Assembly (NCBI GenBank): GCA_030848705.1
Contig: CM061243.1
Span: forward strand, 114,538,674 to 114,602,673
Length of the DNA: 64,000 nt
Origin: Heracleum sosnowskyi
Lineage: Eukaryota; Streptophyta; Magnoliopsida; Apiales; Apiaceae
Direction: 5' to 3'
Shown: piece by piece, positions 34,721 through 47,700 of the stretch
How positions within the stretch are numbered: the first letter of the stretch is position 1
How the letters are laid out: every line of letters begins with the position of its first letter
Notes under the pieces: model-generated
What the model was told of the DNA's origin: nothing
Databases searched by the model: none
What the model saw: only the letters and a program-made list of their open reading frames with translations
Made by a program: the position numbers and the translations under genes

Positions 34721-35002
34721 TAGTGACGGACGCAGAAACTTATTCTAGGAGGGGTCAAAAAATTGTAAATACTGCTTGTAAAAAAAAATAAACGAAAAAA
34801 ATGTATATTACTCTTTTATATTAGAAAACACTAAAGTAAACAAAAAAAACAACTGCGTAGGATTCAAACCAGGATGTGAATAAGAGATTAGTTCTAACCA
34901 ACTAATCTAGAGAAATATTATATCTTAAATGTATACTATACAGTTATATTAGGAATCTTAGGAGGGGCTCAGGACCACTGGCCCTCCCTAGATCCGCCTC
35001 TA
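34721..35002. mobile_element. hAT-type MITE inside the GDH relic
   Basis: 282 bp. Left end TAGTGACGGACGCAG; right end, read on the other strand, TAGAGGCGGATCTAG. Flanking octamers TGCGTGTG (34713-34720) and TGTGTGTG (35003-35010) are a near-perfect 8-bp target duplication. Both the TIR and the duplication length fit hAT. Removal rejoins the GDH last exon. Confidence 0.85.
34858..34912 (-). other. tRNA-like pol III promoter boxes within the hAT MITE
   Basis: On the - strand TAGATTAGTTGG resembles the tRNA A box and GGTTTGAATCC resembles the B box, with spacing of about 27 bases. There is no complete cloverleaf, so this is not a functional tRNA gene. Confidence 0.4.
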
Positions 35003-36668
35003 TGTGTGTGACACATCTTCTTCATCTCATCGAAAGCACTTGTCATGTATCTCTTTAGTTCTACATTCACCTTCTCCTTCATCCTACCTAAAACCTTGTA
35101 TGTTCTGGCCATATTAATAACAGTCAATGTCATAACATGTTAATTAACTAACACAGTCCATGCAACTATCAATGGCGACATGGTTTGCTAGCTTTAGGCA
35201 ATCATAAATAAAGAGGAAATAATTTCTAATAGAAAAAAAAACTAAGTGAATACGAGTTCCAAGGGGATCAGCATTTGTCACAATAGCACAAGTAATATGA
35301 TAGAGTTAAAACATATGCGTTGTATGTTACCTGAACCCACTCAAAGCAGCTTACTGTCACCCCTCCGGCATTAGCATAAATATCCGGCAATACAGTAACC
35401 CCTTTCTTGGACAAAATCTATATGTCACATAGAAAAGATCATTTGTACTTTGTATTTATAGAAGGTAAAGTAATAAAATAAGTTGGAAATAGTGCTACCT
35501 CGTCTGCTTCAGGATCAGTTGGATGGTTAGCTGCTTCAATGAGAAATTTGGCTCTAATATCTCTGGCATTTTCTCTAAATATGAAGAAATGAAGCAAAAG
35601 TTTAGATGGACAACCAATGAAGCATGCTTGGGAAGTTATGAGAACTTTACTCCTCTGACCCAAATATTCTCTTATGAAATTAATATATCTCAAATATCTC
35701 AAATGGTGTAAATAAGAGTTACAAGTTGATAGACTCCTCCCAGAGAACATGGTATATCAATTCCATTCATATGCATTCATTTCATGATCTGCGCCATTGA
35801 AGTTAATTAAGCTTTCCGTTTCTTCCTTGTGCTTCAACAGAGCTGGTATATCAATTCCATTTGGGTTCTTAACAGCTCCAGTGATGTCACTCACTGCAAC
35901 CACCTTGCCACCTAAATCGTGAATAAGCTTTGCTGCCCAAGTTCCAACGTTTCCAAAACCCTAAACCATATATTTGACGTTCAAAATCAAGTTAAATAAA
36001 GTAATTATACAAGTTGTAATATTGCTGAGGAAATATGTTAAGGGAACAGCACCTGGATAGCAAATTTAAGATCTTTGATCGACTTTCCATGTTCCGCTAG
36101 CAAAGCTTCTGTTGCATAAACAACGCCACGTCCAGTTGCAGCCTCCCTACCAAGTGAAGCGAACAACATCTAACGTTTGAAGCGAAGTAGAGGCAAGAAT
36201 TATACACAAAAACATCTGAAATAAATTCTTTGTCGTACTTGCATGGAATTACAAGATCCCTTGCGATAACAATATTATGGACAAGAAACGACAACAAAAT
36301 TATTTAACCTCAGGATGAATCTAGTTTGTCAAGTTTTTTATTGCAGTCAAATTTGCTACATACAGTAACTTAACCTCAGGATGGTATCGAACGCCTCCTT
36401 TCGTGGCTCTACGAGCATTGTCATGTTGAACTCTAAATCAAGCTTCCATCATCCTTGGGAGTTGTGCACTCGACCCGATCAAAATAAATCACAATTTCTT
36501 CAAAAAATTTAATTAAAATCCTGCACTTAAAATAATTAAATATAACAGAGATTGTGTCACCTTGACTTCCCTATATGGAATCAAAAGGCTTTGCTCTAAT
36601 TTAGAGTCCAACCCAAGAATTATTGCAGCATGACGAAAATAACGATTTGTAGCAGCAAGAGCATTCAC

Positions 36669-37430
36669 GGTTTCTGTGTGTGTGAGAATGTGTATATGAA
36701 GCAAAACGCAAATACAATGAACAGTTGTTGATGAGTTGGTCTTTGAGTAACGTTAATGTTTAGTGGAAAAACTTGTCAGAGACCAAATTAGTAACCACAT
36801 TTTGTATGTGACTGCATCAAGACAGTTGTTGCAATTCGGAACAGAGCTCTAAAGCCAGTAAACTTCAGTCCCACCCACCCAAAAAGTTTACTACATTTTT
36901 TTCAAAAAAAAATAATCCAATTTTATTTAAATTTAGACTCAATCAAAAAGAAGTTATGGATGATCCATTCTTTTTTCTTGCTTTTGTGAAGATTTCCAAA
37001 ACTGTTGCACGTGTAAAAGGATATTCTTAATGATACCGCTCTCGTTTTGATTTTTTTAAATGATATTATTTTTTCATAGTATTGATTTCTCTAAATGATG
37101 TCAATGATATTATTGAGAATTTTCTAATTGTAATCAATAATATAAGAAAATTTGTATAAAAGTTGATGGTTAAAGAAAAGATGAAAATTGAAGAACAATG
37201 TACTAAATTACTTGTTATTCGAGAAGCGAAGAATATCGAACTGAATTTATCGTGATCTTTATTTTAAAATATTAAATGATAGTTGAGGAGTTTCCTAACT
37301 TGACAAAATAATGAGAGTATAAGATTAACAAGTCAAAAATTTAGCAAAAGTTTAGGTGTACCATTTGTAAGTTAAAAATATGAGACGGTACCATCAGTAA
37401 AATTTAATGCCACAATTGTAACATCGAGAA
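36669..37430. other. AT-rich spacer
   Basis: No gene or clear repeat is recognised. Confidence 0.4.
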
Positions 37431-37432
37431 TT

Positions 37433-38357
37433 TCCCTAATCCTAATTTTCGATCCGTATCCGATTTTAAAAATCCAAAAATTTGGATATCTGATCCGAAA
37501 AAATCGGATCGGATATCGGATTCGAAAAAACCGGACCGGATATCCGATCCGGATTTTTTTTATAAATTCGAATTCGGATCATAACTTTATATAAAACCGG
37601 ATATCCGAATCCGATCCGGTTTTCAATATATCTTAAAAAATAATATATTTATATATGTATAATGAATAATATTAAAGACAAATAATTCAACATATGATAT
37701 ATTAGATTAAGTAATAAATTATTACTAATAAATTATTAAGTTTGTGTGAATTGATCGAGTTTATAAATATTATAGATGTAAAATCGAAATGATACACATG
37801 AAATTATATATTTGAGTGCGCATTTATAAACACAATATATTTGTACGTCAAAAACTTCGTAATCTTAGTTAATAAAATTTTAGAACGAAGTTAATGAAAA
37901 AGTGTTCTCGTTTAATATTCTTATTTCATTTAATAAAATAAATTCGAGAGTGAACGTGCTATTAGCATCTCTAAAAAATACGTAGAAGCACATATTAAAC
38001 AAATGAATAATAATTTGATGGGTTAAAATAAAAATTAGGAAATAAATAAATTTATAAATGTTAATATATGAGATTTTGATGTCTAAAATGTTATTAATCA
38101 ATTTAAAATTTGTAAAGTTGGCGATAACCTATCAAAATATAATTTTTTTTTTTTTTTTTACAAATTAAAATATATTTTAATTAATTAATTCTGATCTGGA
38201 TTATCCGATTTCCAATCTGATTTAAACGGATATTCGAAATTCGAATATCCGGTTAAACCGGATCCGGAACCAGGATACATTTTTCACAATCCGAAAGACC
38301 GGATATTCGATTCAATTTTTATAAATCGGACCGAATATCCAGTTTTGCTCGTCCCTA
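37433..38357. mobile_element. hAT-like non-autonomous element with GGATATCCG-rich ends
   Basis: Both ends are full of CCGGATATCCGATCCGG-type words in inverted arrangement (37450-37625 and 38190-38350). The right end, read on the other strand, begins TAGGGACGAGCAAAACTGG, a common hAT MITE start. The centre is AT-rich. The left terminus is not clean. Confidence 0.5.
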
Positions 38358-38589
38358 ATGATGTGATGACTATGTGACTACGTCATAAAAGGGCCTAAGG
38401 ACCCGTTTAGAGCCGTAGATCCACCTACGCATCCGTTCTGTAAGTGACCTGTGTAGAGAAAGTTCAGAGCCCTCAGAGCCATATACCCGGTAAATAGATT
38501 CATTTATTTTTAAATTTATATCAAGTAACATTTGTAATTTTAAGTCGATAAGTAGGGAAATAAAAATAACAGTGCACCATAGAGCCTAA

Positions 38590-39000
38590 TTGAGCTGAAT
38601 CGAACATTGTCACGCTTGAGTTTGAGCTTAACTAAAAAGTTCGGTCTCGAGTTTGCGTTCGGGTTTGAGCTTAACCGAACCTTCAATTTCAAGCTCAAAA
38701 CTTGGTTCGTAAAAAATTTGATATATTTGAGTTTGGTTCGACTCCACCAAACATTGACATTGGTTTGGCTCGAATTTGACTCGATTATATATAAATTTAT
38801 ATATAAATGTTAAATATTTATATAAAAATATATTTATAACATATTAAAAAATAAAAATAATAAAGGTTCTTGAAGCTCGAACTCGACCTGGTAGAATATT
38901 CGAATAGCTCGAGCTCGAGCTTGGCTCAGCTATTATCGAGTCAAATTTGAATATTTTACCAGCTGAGTTCGAGTAGTTGAGTTCGAGTAGCTCAGGACTG
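38590..39000. mobile_element. MITE-like element with GAGCTCGAGCTTG words
   Basis: Both flanks carry inverted copies of TTCGAGCTCGAGCTTGGCTC-like sequence around an AT core. This is a common pattern of plant hAT MITEs. The ends are not defined. Confidence 0.4.
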
Positions 39001-39636
39001 TTTGACTCATTTACCATAAGTATACGTTTTTATTCTATGTTTTTTTTTTCTAAAAAGAATAAAAGACAAAGTAACAATGTACTTACTATCTTTTCAAAAA
39101 AAAAAAAAACATTGTACGTACTATACTGGCCCAGTTTCAAACGCGAGATGCCTATTGCATCATTTTGGGCCGCAAACATTTAGGATATTTAGAATAATAT
39201 TTGGGGTATCGAATTTGATAAAAAATCATGTACCGAATTATATGTGTTATAATTTGATTGACTCTATATTAATGGATCCACATGCATTCATATTAATAGC
39301 ACCAATAAAAATATTTTTAAATACCACATCAGCATTGCCACTTTATTTTGTATCAATTTTTGATACCAAATTCGATACCTCTAACACTACTCAAATATTT
39401 AATCTTAGAAACAATACACAAATTCATGGTTAAATACCTTTATTGAAAAATATAGAAAACAAACCTCCTAAAATCATTTAAATGTTAAGTATAAACAAAA
39501 TGTGATAAATAACTTAGCAAAAAAAAAATGTGATAAATAATTTTTTTTATAATTCTTTATTTTTCACAAGTTTCGAATAAATATTTCGTACACAAGAAAA
39601 AAAATCGGTACAACATTATTTGTCTAATTTCATGGT

Positions 39637-42094
39637 TCAACGATGCTTCCATGAATTTATACATCCGTTGTGCGGTGACCATCTAAACGGCATCGTTTCA
39701 TTAGCGGTCAAAAAACTTTTCCAGTCATGAATCACAGTTGTTAGATCAGCCACCTTTGCACTTATGCTTCTACAACAATTAGCATGAACTGTGGACACGA
39801 GTTTAACATTTCTACTATCTTGACAAAAGCCACTGAAGTAAACAGTGTCCAAGAACCTAGCCTTAATCCCTAAATTTTGAAACAAACCTTTGCGCATTAG
39901 CTTCACTAACACATCTTGTTCTTTCCAACCCTTGGATTTATCTTTTTCGGCGTACCACGAGTCGAATAATGCGATGGTTTTGTTGTTTGAATTGATCATG
40001 TAGAAGCCTGTGTTAATATGTTGTCCCCGTTCTGACCATTCCTTGCCGATGAAGACATCGACGCTGATTTGGATATCAATGCTTTGGTTCTGTATTAGAT
40101 TGGGAAAGGGATTTCTTAGCCATAATATGTCTGTATCCTGCAATGAGAGAGAGAGAGAGGGGGAATGTTACAAAAATATTACAATGTGTTTGAATGAGTT
40201 AGTTACTTAACATGTTAACATGAACGAGATCTCGATCAAATAATTAAAAATTGGATTGAATTCCAAGGCTGAAATGCACGATCGATCTTTAATTCAAATA
40301 ATAAGGTTTCGAGTGAGGTAACAGAGTATGTGATATGATACAAGTCAGCTTTCGTAACACTTTAAAGATTTTAGCCTTTAGAAAAACTGATAACTTAATG
40401 CGATAATATTCCAATGTGATGAATCTAGTACATTCATTCGCGATGATTGATTGCAAATTTTACATATTCAACAATATTTCTCAATGAATATAGCGGCGAA
40501 TGACATATTGTAATTATTTTTCAATATAAAATGTATATTGAAAAATATTACGGATCTTTTAAGTATTTTCCTTCCACAGATATTTGATATTTGTATGATA
40601 TTGTAAATGCAGACAAATATAATGAATTAATTAATGTCTTAATCATCTAAAATAAAAATTTATTTTAGAAATTTCAGTATTGCTCACGACTTTTAAACAA
40701 AGGGCTGACGTCTTAAATCTTCCTACTTCCGAGCAACAAAGCTGATCAACCAACCAGGTGGCTATTTGACTTTTCTATTCTATTTTTTATTTAATTAATC
40801 TAAACAGTAATTTAGAAAAAATATTCTCTCTGTCCCTCTCATTTATTTACACTTTTCTTTTTGGATGTACCTATCAATTCTTTACGTTTCAAAATTTTTC
40901 TAAAATATTAAAGTTTTATAATATAAAAATTAATCGCATCTACTATTTTTCATCATTATCCCCACTTTATACATTAAATATTGATTGATTACATCACTTT
41001 ACTCATTTTTCTTATTTTTTTTCACTGAATTACACTTTTTTTTAACCTCCGTGCTCAACATCAATATAAAGAATTGAGGTAAACGAAAGGAATGCTAGAT
41101 ATTTTGAAATGCAAACCGTCATAGAAAAAACAACTTGCTTTTATAAGAAAACAATTAGTCAAATTGTCGTCGTATTAGACCAGCAGCTGGTAATACAAAA
41201 CGATTAGTAATACAGAAAGATTATTAATTTATTATTTTAAACATTTAATTACTGTTTTGATTAATCATTTTGATTAATCTTCGACTATCCGAATCCTCCT
41301 ATTGTCCGTGCATGCCTATAACTAATTTAATTTAAAATTAAAAAACGACCATTTCGAAAAGATAAACATGGAAGAAACGTAACGTACCGTGAAAATGAAG
41401 TTATATCCATGTTTAAGCACATTAGAGAGAAACAGCGTTCTTCTCCACATCATCTTAATAAAATCTTCACTCATGTATAGCTTCTCCCCAACAAAATCTA
41501 CACCGTCCGTTTTAAGCTTATAGCAATGCAACCGTAGATATTTACATCGATCATACGAGGTCTGGTCTGCTGCAACAATCAATAAATGATCGACTAGGCT
41601 TCTCGTATCTTCACCTAGCCAGAATCCATCTAAAAAAATATCAAGCATGGATTTATCTCCTTCAACGTAGGCTTTGTTCACCATTGCTATTATGACAGTC
41701 TTGTTATTCGTTGATGTTTCTGCTAGTACTTCCGCTAGTTCATCTCTTTCATTTGTAATATTAAACTGCAACAACAAATATAGAACGACATTAACACACA
41801 CTACAAGAAAACATGACAATTTTCGATCAAAATATTCCGAACGATGTTAAATTTAACCGTCTACGTAAATCGATATACATGTAAGGGCATTTAGGTGCTT
41901 ACACTTGCAACATGAGAGGTATTACTAGATGTAAGGAATTGAGCTTGTTGAAAAGCAGACGGGAGGATCAATAACTTGACGTTGGCTTCATTGCAAACGA
42001 AAATATAGAAAAAACCAAGGAAAAGAAGAGATACTACGCTAAAATTGACGATTTGATGACTCTTTTGAGCTTGACGGTATTGTTGAACATCCAT
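39637..42094 (-). CDS. Nucleotide-diphospho-sugar transferase (GT77/DUF271 type)
   Basis: Exons by hand on the - strand: 41903-42094, 41388-41765 and 39637-40137, with GT-AG introns and phase 0 throughout, giving 356 aa. The start is the ATG at 42094; a longer frame would need a TTG start. Residues 14-34 form one hydrophobic segment (VNFSVVSLLFLGFFYIFVC), so it is probably a type II Golgi membrane protein. The metal- and sugar-nucleotide-binding DxD motif is DTDILWLRNPF at the start of exon 3. Later motifs include GFYMINSN and WKEQDVL. This matches the plant family of At4g15970-like glycosyltransferases, of which relatives act in wall arabinan and extensin glycosylation. The substrate of this member is unknown. 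A short GA run next to the exon 3 acceptor (40143-40159) leaves the splice site intact. Confidence 0.88.
40143..40159. repeat. Short GA microsatellite in intron 2
   Basis: GAGAGAGAGAGAG directly next to the acceptor of the glycosyltransferase's third exon. On the coding strand it supplies the polypyrimidine tract. Confidence 0.7.
40825..41095. mobile_element. Degenerate Stowaway-like MITE in intron 2
   Basis: The left end CTCTCTGTCCCTCTCATTTA resembles the CTCCCTCCGTCCC start of the Stowaway copy at 49739. The right end is poorly conserved. Confidence 0.35.
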
Positions 42095-42610
42095 TTTTGT
42101 AGAAATATTCAGTAAGAATGATGCACTCAATATATAGTATACGTAGATCTCTGTCCTTGCTAAAGAAAGATATTCAATTCAAATATTAATTAGGTATTCG
42201 CATACAGAATGTTTCTAGTTAGTGTTGTTTTTTGCCAGGATTCTGAGCTGGGTCCACTTTTGCATATTTAGGACTAGATCCAAAATCAAATTAAATAATC
42301 TTGACTTTATTGTCTTATTATAACGTGTTCATTATTTTCTTAACCGTAAGTTGAGAAGTCTTCTCTAATTTGTGTGTGTTTGGGGGTGAGACTTCCTGTT
42401 CATAGTTCTTAGTCGTTTTTCTCTTATAATTTTCTTTTTAAAAAAAATTATTTAACAGACAAATAAAATGTTTTTCTTAGTCGAACAAGACGAAAACAAA
42501 ACCGTTCAATTTACTAAGAGATGATTGACAAAAATAGTTGAGCCTAAAGTTTCAAACTTATCACCCTAGTAAGAAATATTAAAAGAGCTCTGGAAATTAG
42601 GGTGAGATGC
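42095..42610. other. Promoter side of the glycosyltransferase
   Basis: AT-rich spacer. A TATATA run just upstream of the start codon (about 42129-42140) could be the TATA box. No other gene is seen. Confidence 0.35.
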
Positions 42611-42614
42611 GAAG

Positions 42615-43150
42615 GTGATAGAATATATATATTTGCATATATTTTAGATAATTTGTATTCCCATATTAGTTATATTTTGTATTTAATTGGATCTTTATTA
42701 ATTAGATTTTAATAAATCTAATAGAGAAAAACCTCAATACTATTTATCTTAAATGCCTTCGACAAAGGTGTGTTCCGCTAGGTGTCTCTGAACAGATAAT
42801 AGAGATCGGAACTTCCTTCCGGTCCCAGGCTCATAGTAGTACTGCAAAATAGAATATAAATACACATTTAAACTTTCGTATATTTGTCTACGACAATAAA
42901 ACATTCACTATAATTCCCTACATAAAGTAACAATAACTCCCATTTTCAAGCATAAGAGTGAGAGGCACACACTGACATATACATGTTCTGGAGGCCTCTT
43001 CTGAATCTTTCCCTCTACACTAGGTGTTCACAGTACACACATCTTGTAGGCTCCGGACTTTGGCATTAAACCTCAATTAGATTCCATCAACCATCTTGTA
43101 TCCTCTCTTTCAAGAGGTCTGAGGCACTTGTTAGTCCACTAGTACATTGG
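42615..43150. mobile_element. Possible solo LTR, unclassified
   Basis: A stretch with a clear composition change and Cys-free, non-coding character. It contains strings typical of plant LTR R-U5 regions (ATCAACCATCTTGTATCCTC, 43088-43107) and begins near TGATAGAATATA. A direct repeat TCCACTAGTACATTG follows (about 43134 and 43160). Ends are not established. Confidence 0.3.
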
Positions 43151-43639
43151 ATTTTGGTTTCCACTAGTACATTGTTTAAATATAAGAAATAACTATCATG
43201 CTTATTAATAATTTTTTCTTGTCCTTTTATTGAAATTCTGCTTCAATTTAACAATGGCGATTTTGAATTGAACAAGATTCATACATTTTTTATAGAGAAA
43301 TGTTTCATCAATCAGGTACATACATCGTCAATAACTACATTTTTTTATATAGATTCAAAGAGATTCATAGAGATTCAAAGAGATTTTGATAGTGATTTGT
43401 CATATTTTGCTTGATTTCGTAACTGTATTGCTGCGTTTTCTGATATTCATTCAAGTTCTGATATCGTATGAGCATGTACATTGCATGTGTTTAATTGATT
43501 TTTAGTTTTGATTTGAGATTCAAAGAGATTTTGATAGTGATTTGTCATATTTTGCTTGGTTTCGTAACTGTATTACTGCGATTTATTTGTCATATTTTGT
43601 GTTTTCTGTGTTCAATTGATTTTTAGTTTTAATATTTTG

Positions 43640-43749
43640 TGCACCACAAGTAATCAAGTAGACTGTGGGATATTTGTCATGCGGCATATGGAGAAGTATA
43701 AGGCCGATGGTTCCGTGGTTGGTCAGATTTCTATCATGAAGGGGTATGA
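43640..43749 (+). pseudogene. Ulp1-like cysteine protease fragment
   Basis: The open stretch encodes QVDCGIFVMRHMEKY, the catalytic Cys segment of Ulp1 (SUMO protease, peptidase C48) C-terminal domains. A second piece at about 44105-44190 may be its end. The His and Asp catalytic segments are not found upstream. Such Ulp1 pieces are often carried by plant DNA transposons. Confidence 0.65.
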
Positions 43750-46511
43750 AATATAATTTGACTATGTTAATTGCTGATGAGACTTACATAATTATTGTTT
43801 TATGTTCTGTTCCAGAAAGATGGGAAACCATAACATTGTTTCTGATGAAAATGGTTTATGGTGTCATGTCTCTGATTGTAATTATATACTGCATTCATGT
43901 TATCTGCTAATCAAGTATTTCTCAGAATAAATGCAACTGCGAGATTGGTTGTTTTTTCGTGTAACTGAATCATTAAGTGGTGCCTGAGCATATAGGTGAT
44001 TTTGTTCTGCTGAACTATCAATAATATTTCTGCTTCCTGCCTCTGAAGTTGATTACGTCTCATATCAAAATTTGTGGTTATCAATTTATTTATTTTTTGC
44101 AGCCGAACCAGTCAAGACAACTTGTCAGGCTTCGTACACTTTATTGCCACAAAATTATAGGATCTTCACTGAACATTTGGAAGGACTTGCCGATCTATGA
44201 ACTCGAGTGATTGAGTTAGGATATATGTTATATTCTCTAAGAGATTTCAATCTGTAACTTGACAAATCTAAACATGTTATTGCTTTTATCATAATGATTA
44301 ATGCTTGTGGAAGTGAATCCATATTAAAGTTGTTTGCTCAAAATTTCTTTGTTGGAATTCCTTTTTGCTGCATATTAGTAACTAGATAACTCCTCTTTTA
44401 TGTACGAATCTCTACTAGCTTGTGCTAGATTCTATACGAATCTTTCATAGTATATATGAATCTATACGAATCTATGCAAATTACATGGATTTTACTAACT
44501 TGTTCCAATTTTAGAATTCTGATTGACCACATTTGTTGATGCAGTGATATGGATTCCATCAGTATTGGGACGGTCTTCTGGATAAGATAAAAGTACATCA
44601 TAAACACAAAAAGATTCACTTAATAACTTACCATCAGAAATAAAGAAAAGAAAGAATCTACATGAATCTATGCAAATCTATAATAAAATTAACAGATCAT
44701 AAATATCAATTTAGTAAATTTTACAGAGATGGTGTTATTGTCAAACTTTTTTTTGGTGGACTTGCGGATAGTAAAACCTCCTAAACTCCCATAGTTCCTC
44801 TTTCTCTAAGCTTTAGTTATTCGAACACGTGATCTAGTGCTATAGCGAGTAGACACTTAATCATCTCGTCAATTCAAATAAGCCATTCTTGTGTAGTAAA
44901 TAATACCCTTATTTTTTCTGCCCAGCTCATTTGCACTTTCTCCATACCAGCAGACAGGCCTATGAACTAGAGTACTGGACAATCTCAGAGCCTCAGGCCA
45001 CCAATCTTATATTATAAGTCAAAAGTGATTTTCTGGCAGGCAAACTTTGAGGTCATTTGCTAGATTAAACTTCAAGTTAGCAATCCTGGAGCGTCTGGTT
45101 TACTATTTGACGATTCAATACCAATGCCTGTGAGAATTTTGGCAAAATCACAGATTGCCATCAGCTACTTTAATTTCTCACCCTGTTTTTAAATACTGAT
45201 GATAAATAAATACTATTCCCCCATCAGTCTGTTCATCAAAAGAAGCCAGGGAATCACATACTTTCTTGTCCTACTTAAATGATATGAAGTTATAAGTAAA
45301 CCGGTGAGCAAAACCGAGTATGAGGTCTAAATTTGTAAGCCAGATAAGTCGGTTGCATCAAGTAAATGCCATATCTTCTGACACCCTAAGTTCATACAAA
45401 CATATTGAAAATGACTAGGCTACCAAACATCTTAGGTAACAAATGAATTTGAACTTAAAACTAAATTTTAACTTTACAATCGTGGAGACAAAAAACATGA
45501 GTTTTAATGTAACACTTAACTTTCAATCATTATGCAGTAAGACAAGCAATATTGAATCACACATATGAATCTTTTGTTCTTTTATCTAAATTGTCAGCAA
45601 AACCTTTTAGCTGAAGACGTGTTTCATCAGCAAAAGAGCACATAGAAATGAATGCTAGTAGCCAAAGAACATATATCAAACTCATAGTATCCCAAATTCA
45701 AAACCAGACTCTGAGCTTCAAAGAGGGATGCGATCAGCCGATCACCACAACACCATGGGAGTTTGGGCATATTCAATGCTGGAACTGAAATTGTCAAGGC
45801 TCCAACTTGAGACATCAAAGTAAACTTATCTACAACATATAATCTCTATGAACCTTTCCAAATCTAAAATATAATCTCTACATTGTAACATACAAAATCT
45901 ACTAAAATCTCTTGAATCTCATTGAATCTCTATTAGAATCTCTTAAATCTCATCGAATCTCTATCAAAATCTCTTGAATCTCTATTAAAATCCATACAGA
46001 ATCGCTATTATCGGCATTAAGGAAAAAATCGCAGAATCACTCCTGTTTTAAAAATTACACATAAGAACAAATATATGTGTTCACTAATTTGCCAGCCCCT
46101 GACTATGTTAGAGCCTTTCTATTCGAACTTGTTTTTTGGATTAACGAATCTTCATTAAAGTTAATCTACAGAGTATCATTCTGAATAACATACGTGTTAT
46201 ACCTTTGCCTATTTGAATAATTAATTTTTGGGAAAAAAACTAAATATTTAAGAAGCTTACAAGTAATCCTTAAGCATCAATAGCAAAAGACTGTTTCCTT
46301 ATAGTTTAAGATTTTGATTTAGTAAGTCGAGAATTTGATAGTTAGTACTAAAAATAGGGCAGCGGAAGTGACTTTTTGCGTTCAACTTATTCTGTTTTAT
46401 ATTTGCCATCTATTTGTGTTATTGCCTATGTGAAATTGACATTTGAATGTTGCAGCCCCTAGCTCCAGTATGTGAAGTCTGTGGTACACTAAAGCCCATA
46501 AATGTTAAATC

Positions 46512-46862
46512 GAGCTGATTTTCCCGAGACATATGTTGACTCCAAGTTCTTTATAATAAAATCTTACAGTGAAGATGATGTGCACAAGAGTATAAAGTAC
46601 ACAGAATGGAAATAAGAAGCTTGATGCTGCATACCAAGAAGCGCAGCAAAAGTCTGGTGGCTGCCCTATCTTTCTACTTTTCTCGATAAGCTTCTAAATA
46701 CTTATATTCTTAATTTTATACTTGGCATCTTGCTTTGCTTGTAATTAAAGTTTACTTGTTTTCTAGGTTAATACTAGTGGCCAGTTTGTTGGTATCGCGG
46801 AGATGTTGGGACATGTTGATTTCAACAAGAGTCTCGAATATTGGCAACAAGACAAATGGGTT
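46512..46862 (+). pseudogene. YTH-domain (ECT-type) m6A reader fragment
   Basis: 46512-46608 encodes FPETYVDSKFFIIKSYSEDD and onward. After a frame change, about 46617-46677 encodes KLDAAYQEAQQKSGGCPIFL. A possible intron (about 46683-46767) ends in TTTTCTAG, and the next stretch encodes NTSGQFVGIAEMLGHVDFNK through YWQQDKW. This is the core of the YTH domain of plant ECT proteins, which bind N6-methyladenosine in mRNA. The rest of the gene, the frame and the second aromatic-cage half are missing. Confidence 0.8.
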
Positions 46863-47700
46863 GGAAATGGATAGATGCTCTGAACTCGGGAGACACAACT
46901 CACAAGATCTTAACTGTTCTGGTCATTGCCAGCCCCAAGTCAGTTCATCTCTTTCTAATGCTGACCATAAACAGTTTCTTAGACTGTTTTATTATAAAAA
47001 TGCTCTTACTATTTACTGGTTGACGTATCTAATAGTCATGAACGACTAGTTGAATTGTCTTACTGTATTTTGCTGTATTCAAAACATTGTATAATTTAAT
47101 ATGGTTAATGCAAACAGAATTTGATAGGGCAGGTTGGTAAAGGATTACCTAAAAACGACTTCTAAATTGCATTGACACATTGAGATCAATTATAGAAAGA
47201 AATTCTTCAAACAAGGATACATATGAGAAACAGAAGATCATGCAAGGGGCGGAATGTGTATCAAGTAACACACATTACCCTAACCTCTTAGACCTGCCTA
47301 TCGTTTTTTAGAATCTTCTTTACATCTTCCGTCTTCTCTGAGTGAAATAATTGAAGGGCAGGTACACACTTTGACTTTGACAAATAAATCAAAACCATTG
47401 TCAATAATGTATCTAACTGGTTTTATATATTGCACATTTGCAGGGATTCCAGTTTTGACATAAAATTTTAGTATCTAGTTAAAAATGTTAAACAGATTGA
47501 TAAGTAACTAGTTCTTTGCATTTCTCTTATAGGTTTGCTATATGTCAAAACATTTTATATCTTCATGCTCAATCAATACAATAAAAAAACATGTTTCTTC
47601 ATACGAATCTTTAAAAATCTAATATAATCTCTATGAATGTGTACGAATCTCGACGAACATGTTTCGATATCTATATCTATTCATGTATCCATATTAGGCC

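Larger units (their letters stand above)
34628..36668 (-). pseudogene. GDH: Glutamate dehydrogenase (NAD-type) pseudogene
   Basis: Read on the - strand, exon pieces match plant NAD(H)-GDH in order. 36557-36668 is the N-terminus (NALAATNRYFRHAA). 36387-36477 holds PKDDGSL, then VQHDNARR and GGVRYHPEV. 36062-36165 holds LGREAATGRGVVYATEALL. 35830-35958 holds the NAD-binding GFGNVGTWAAKL. 35508-35600 holds AKFLIEAANHPTDPEADE. 35341-35418 holds VLPDIYANAGGVTVSCFEWV. The C-terminus at 34628-35090 ends RVARAT.LRGWEA. Lesions are an ATG start changed to GTG, a stop and frame change after DGSL, loss of the exons with the substrate-binding core, a decayed stretch before AKFLIE, and a hAT-type insertion in the last exon. 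GDH is mitochondrial and interconverts glutamate and 2-oxoglutarate. This copy cannot. Confidence 0.92.
43350..47700. mobile_element. Motif-rich region with captured gene fragments (transposon-like)
   Basis: The words GAATCTCTA, GATTCAAAGAGATT and close variants recur in clusters at 43353-43395, 43510-43540, 44405-44480, 44650-44685, 45840-46020 and 47610-47680. Between the clusters lie an Ulp1-like fragment and a YTH-domain fragment. This resembles a large non-autonomous DNA transposon with subterminal repeats and captured host sequence (CACTA or Pack-MULE style). No transposase or clean terminal inverted repeat is seen, so the class is open. Confidence 0.4.

Noticed and set aside
46735..47049. 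104-codon frame near the YTH fragment
   Set aside because: It is in a different frame from the YTH homology and has no similarity.
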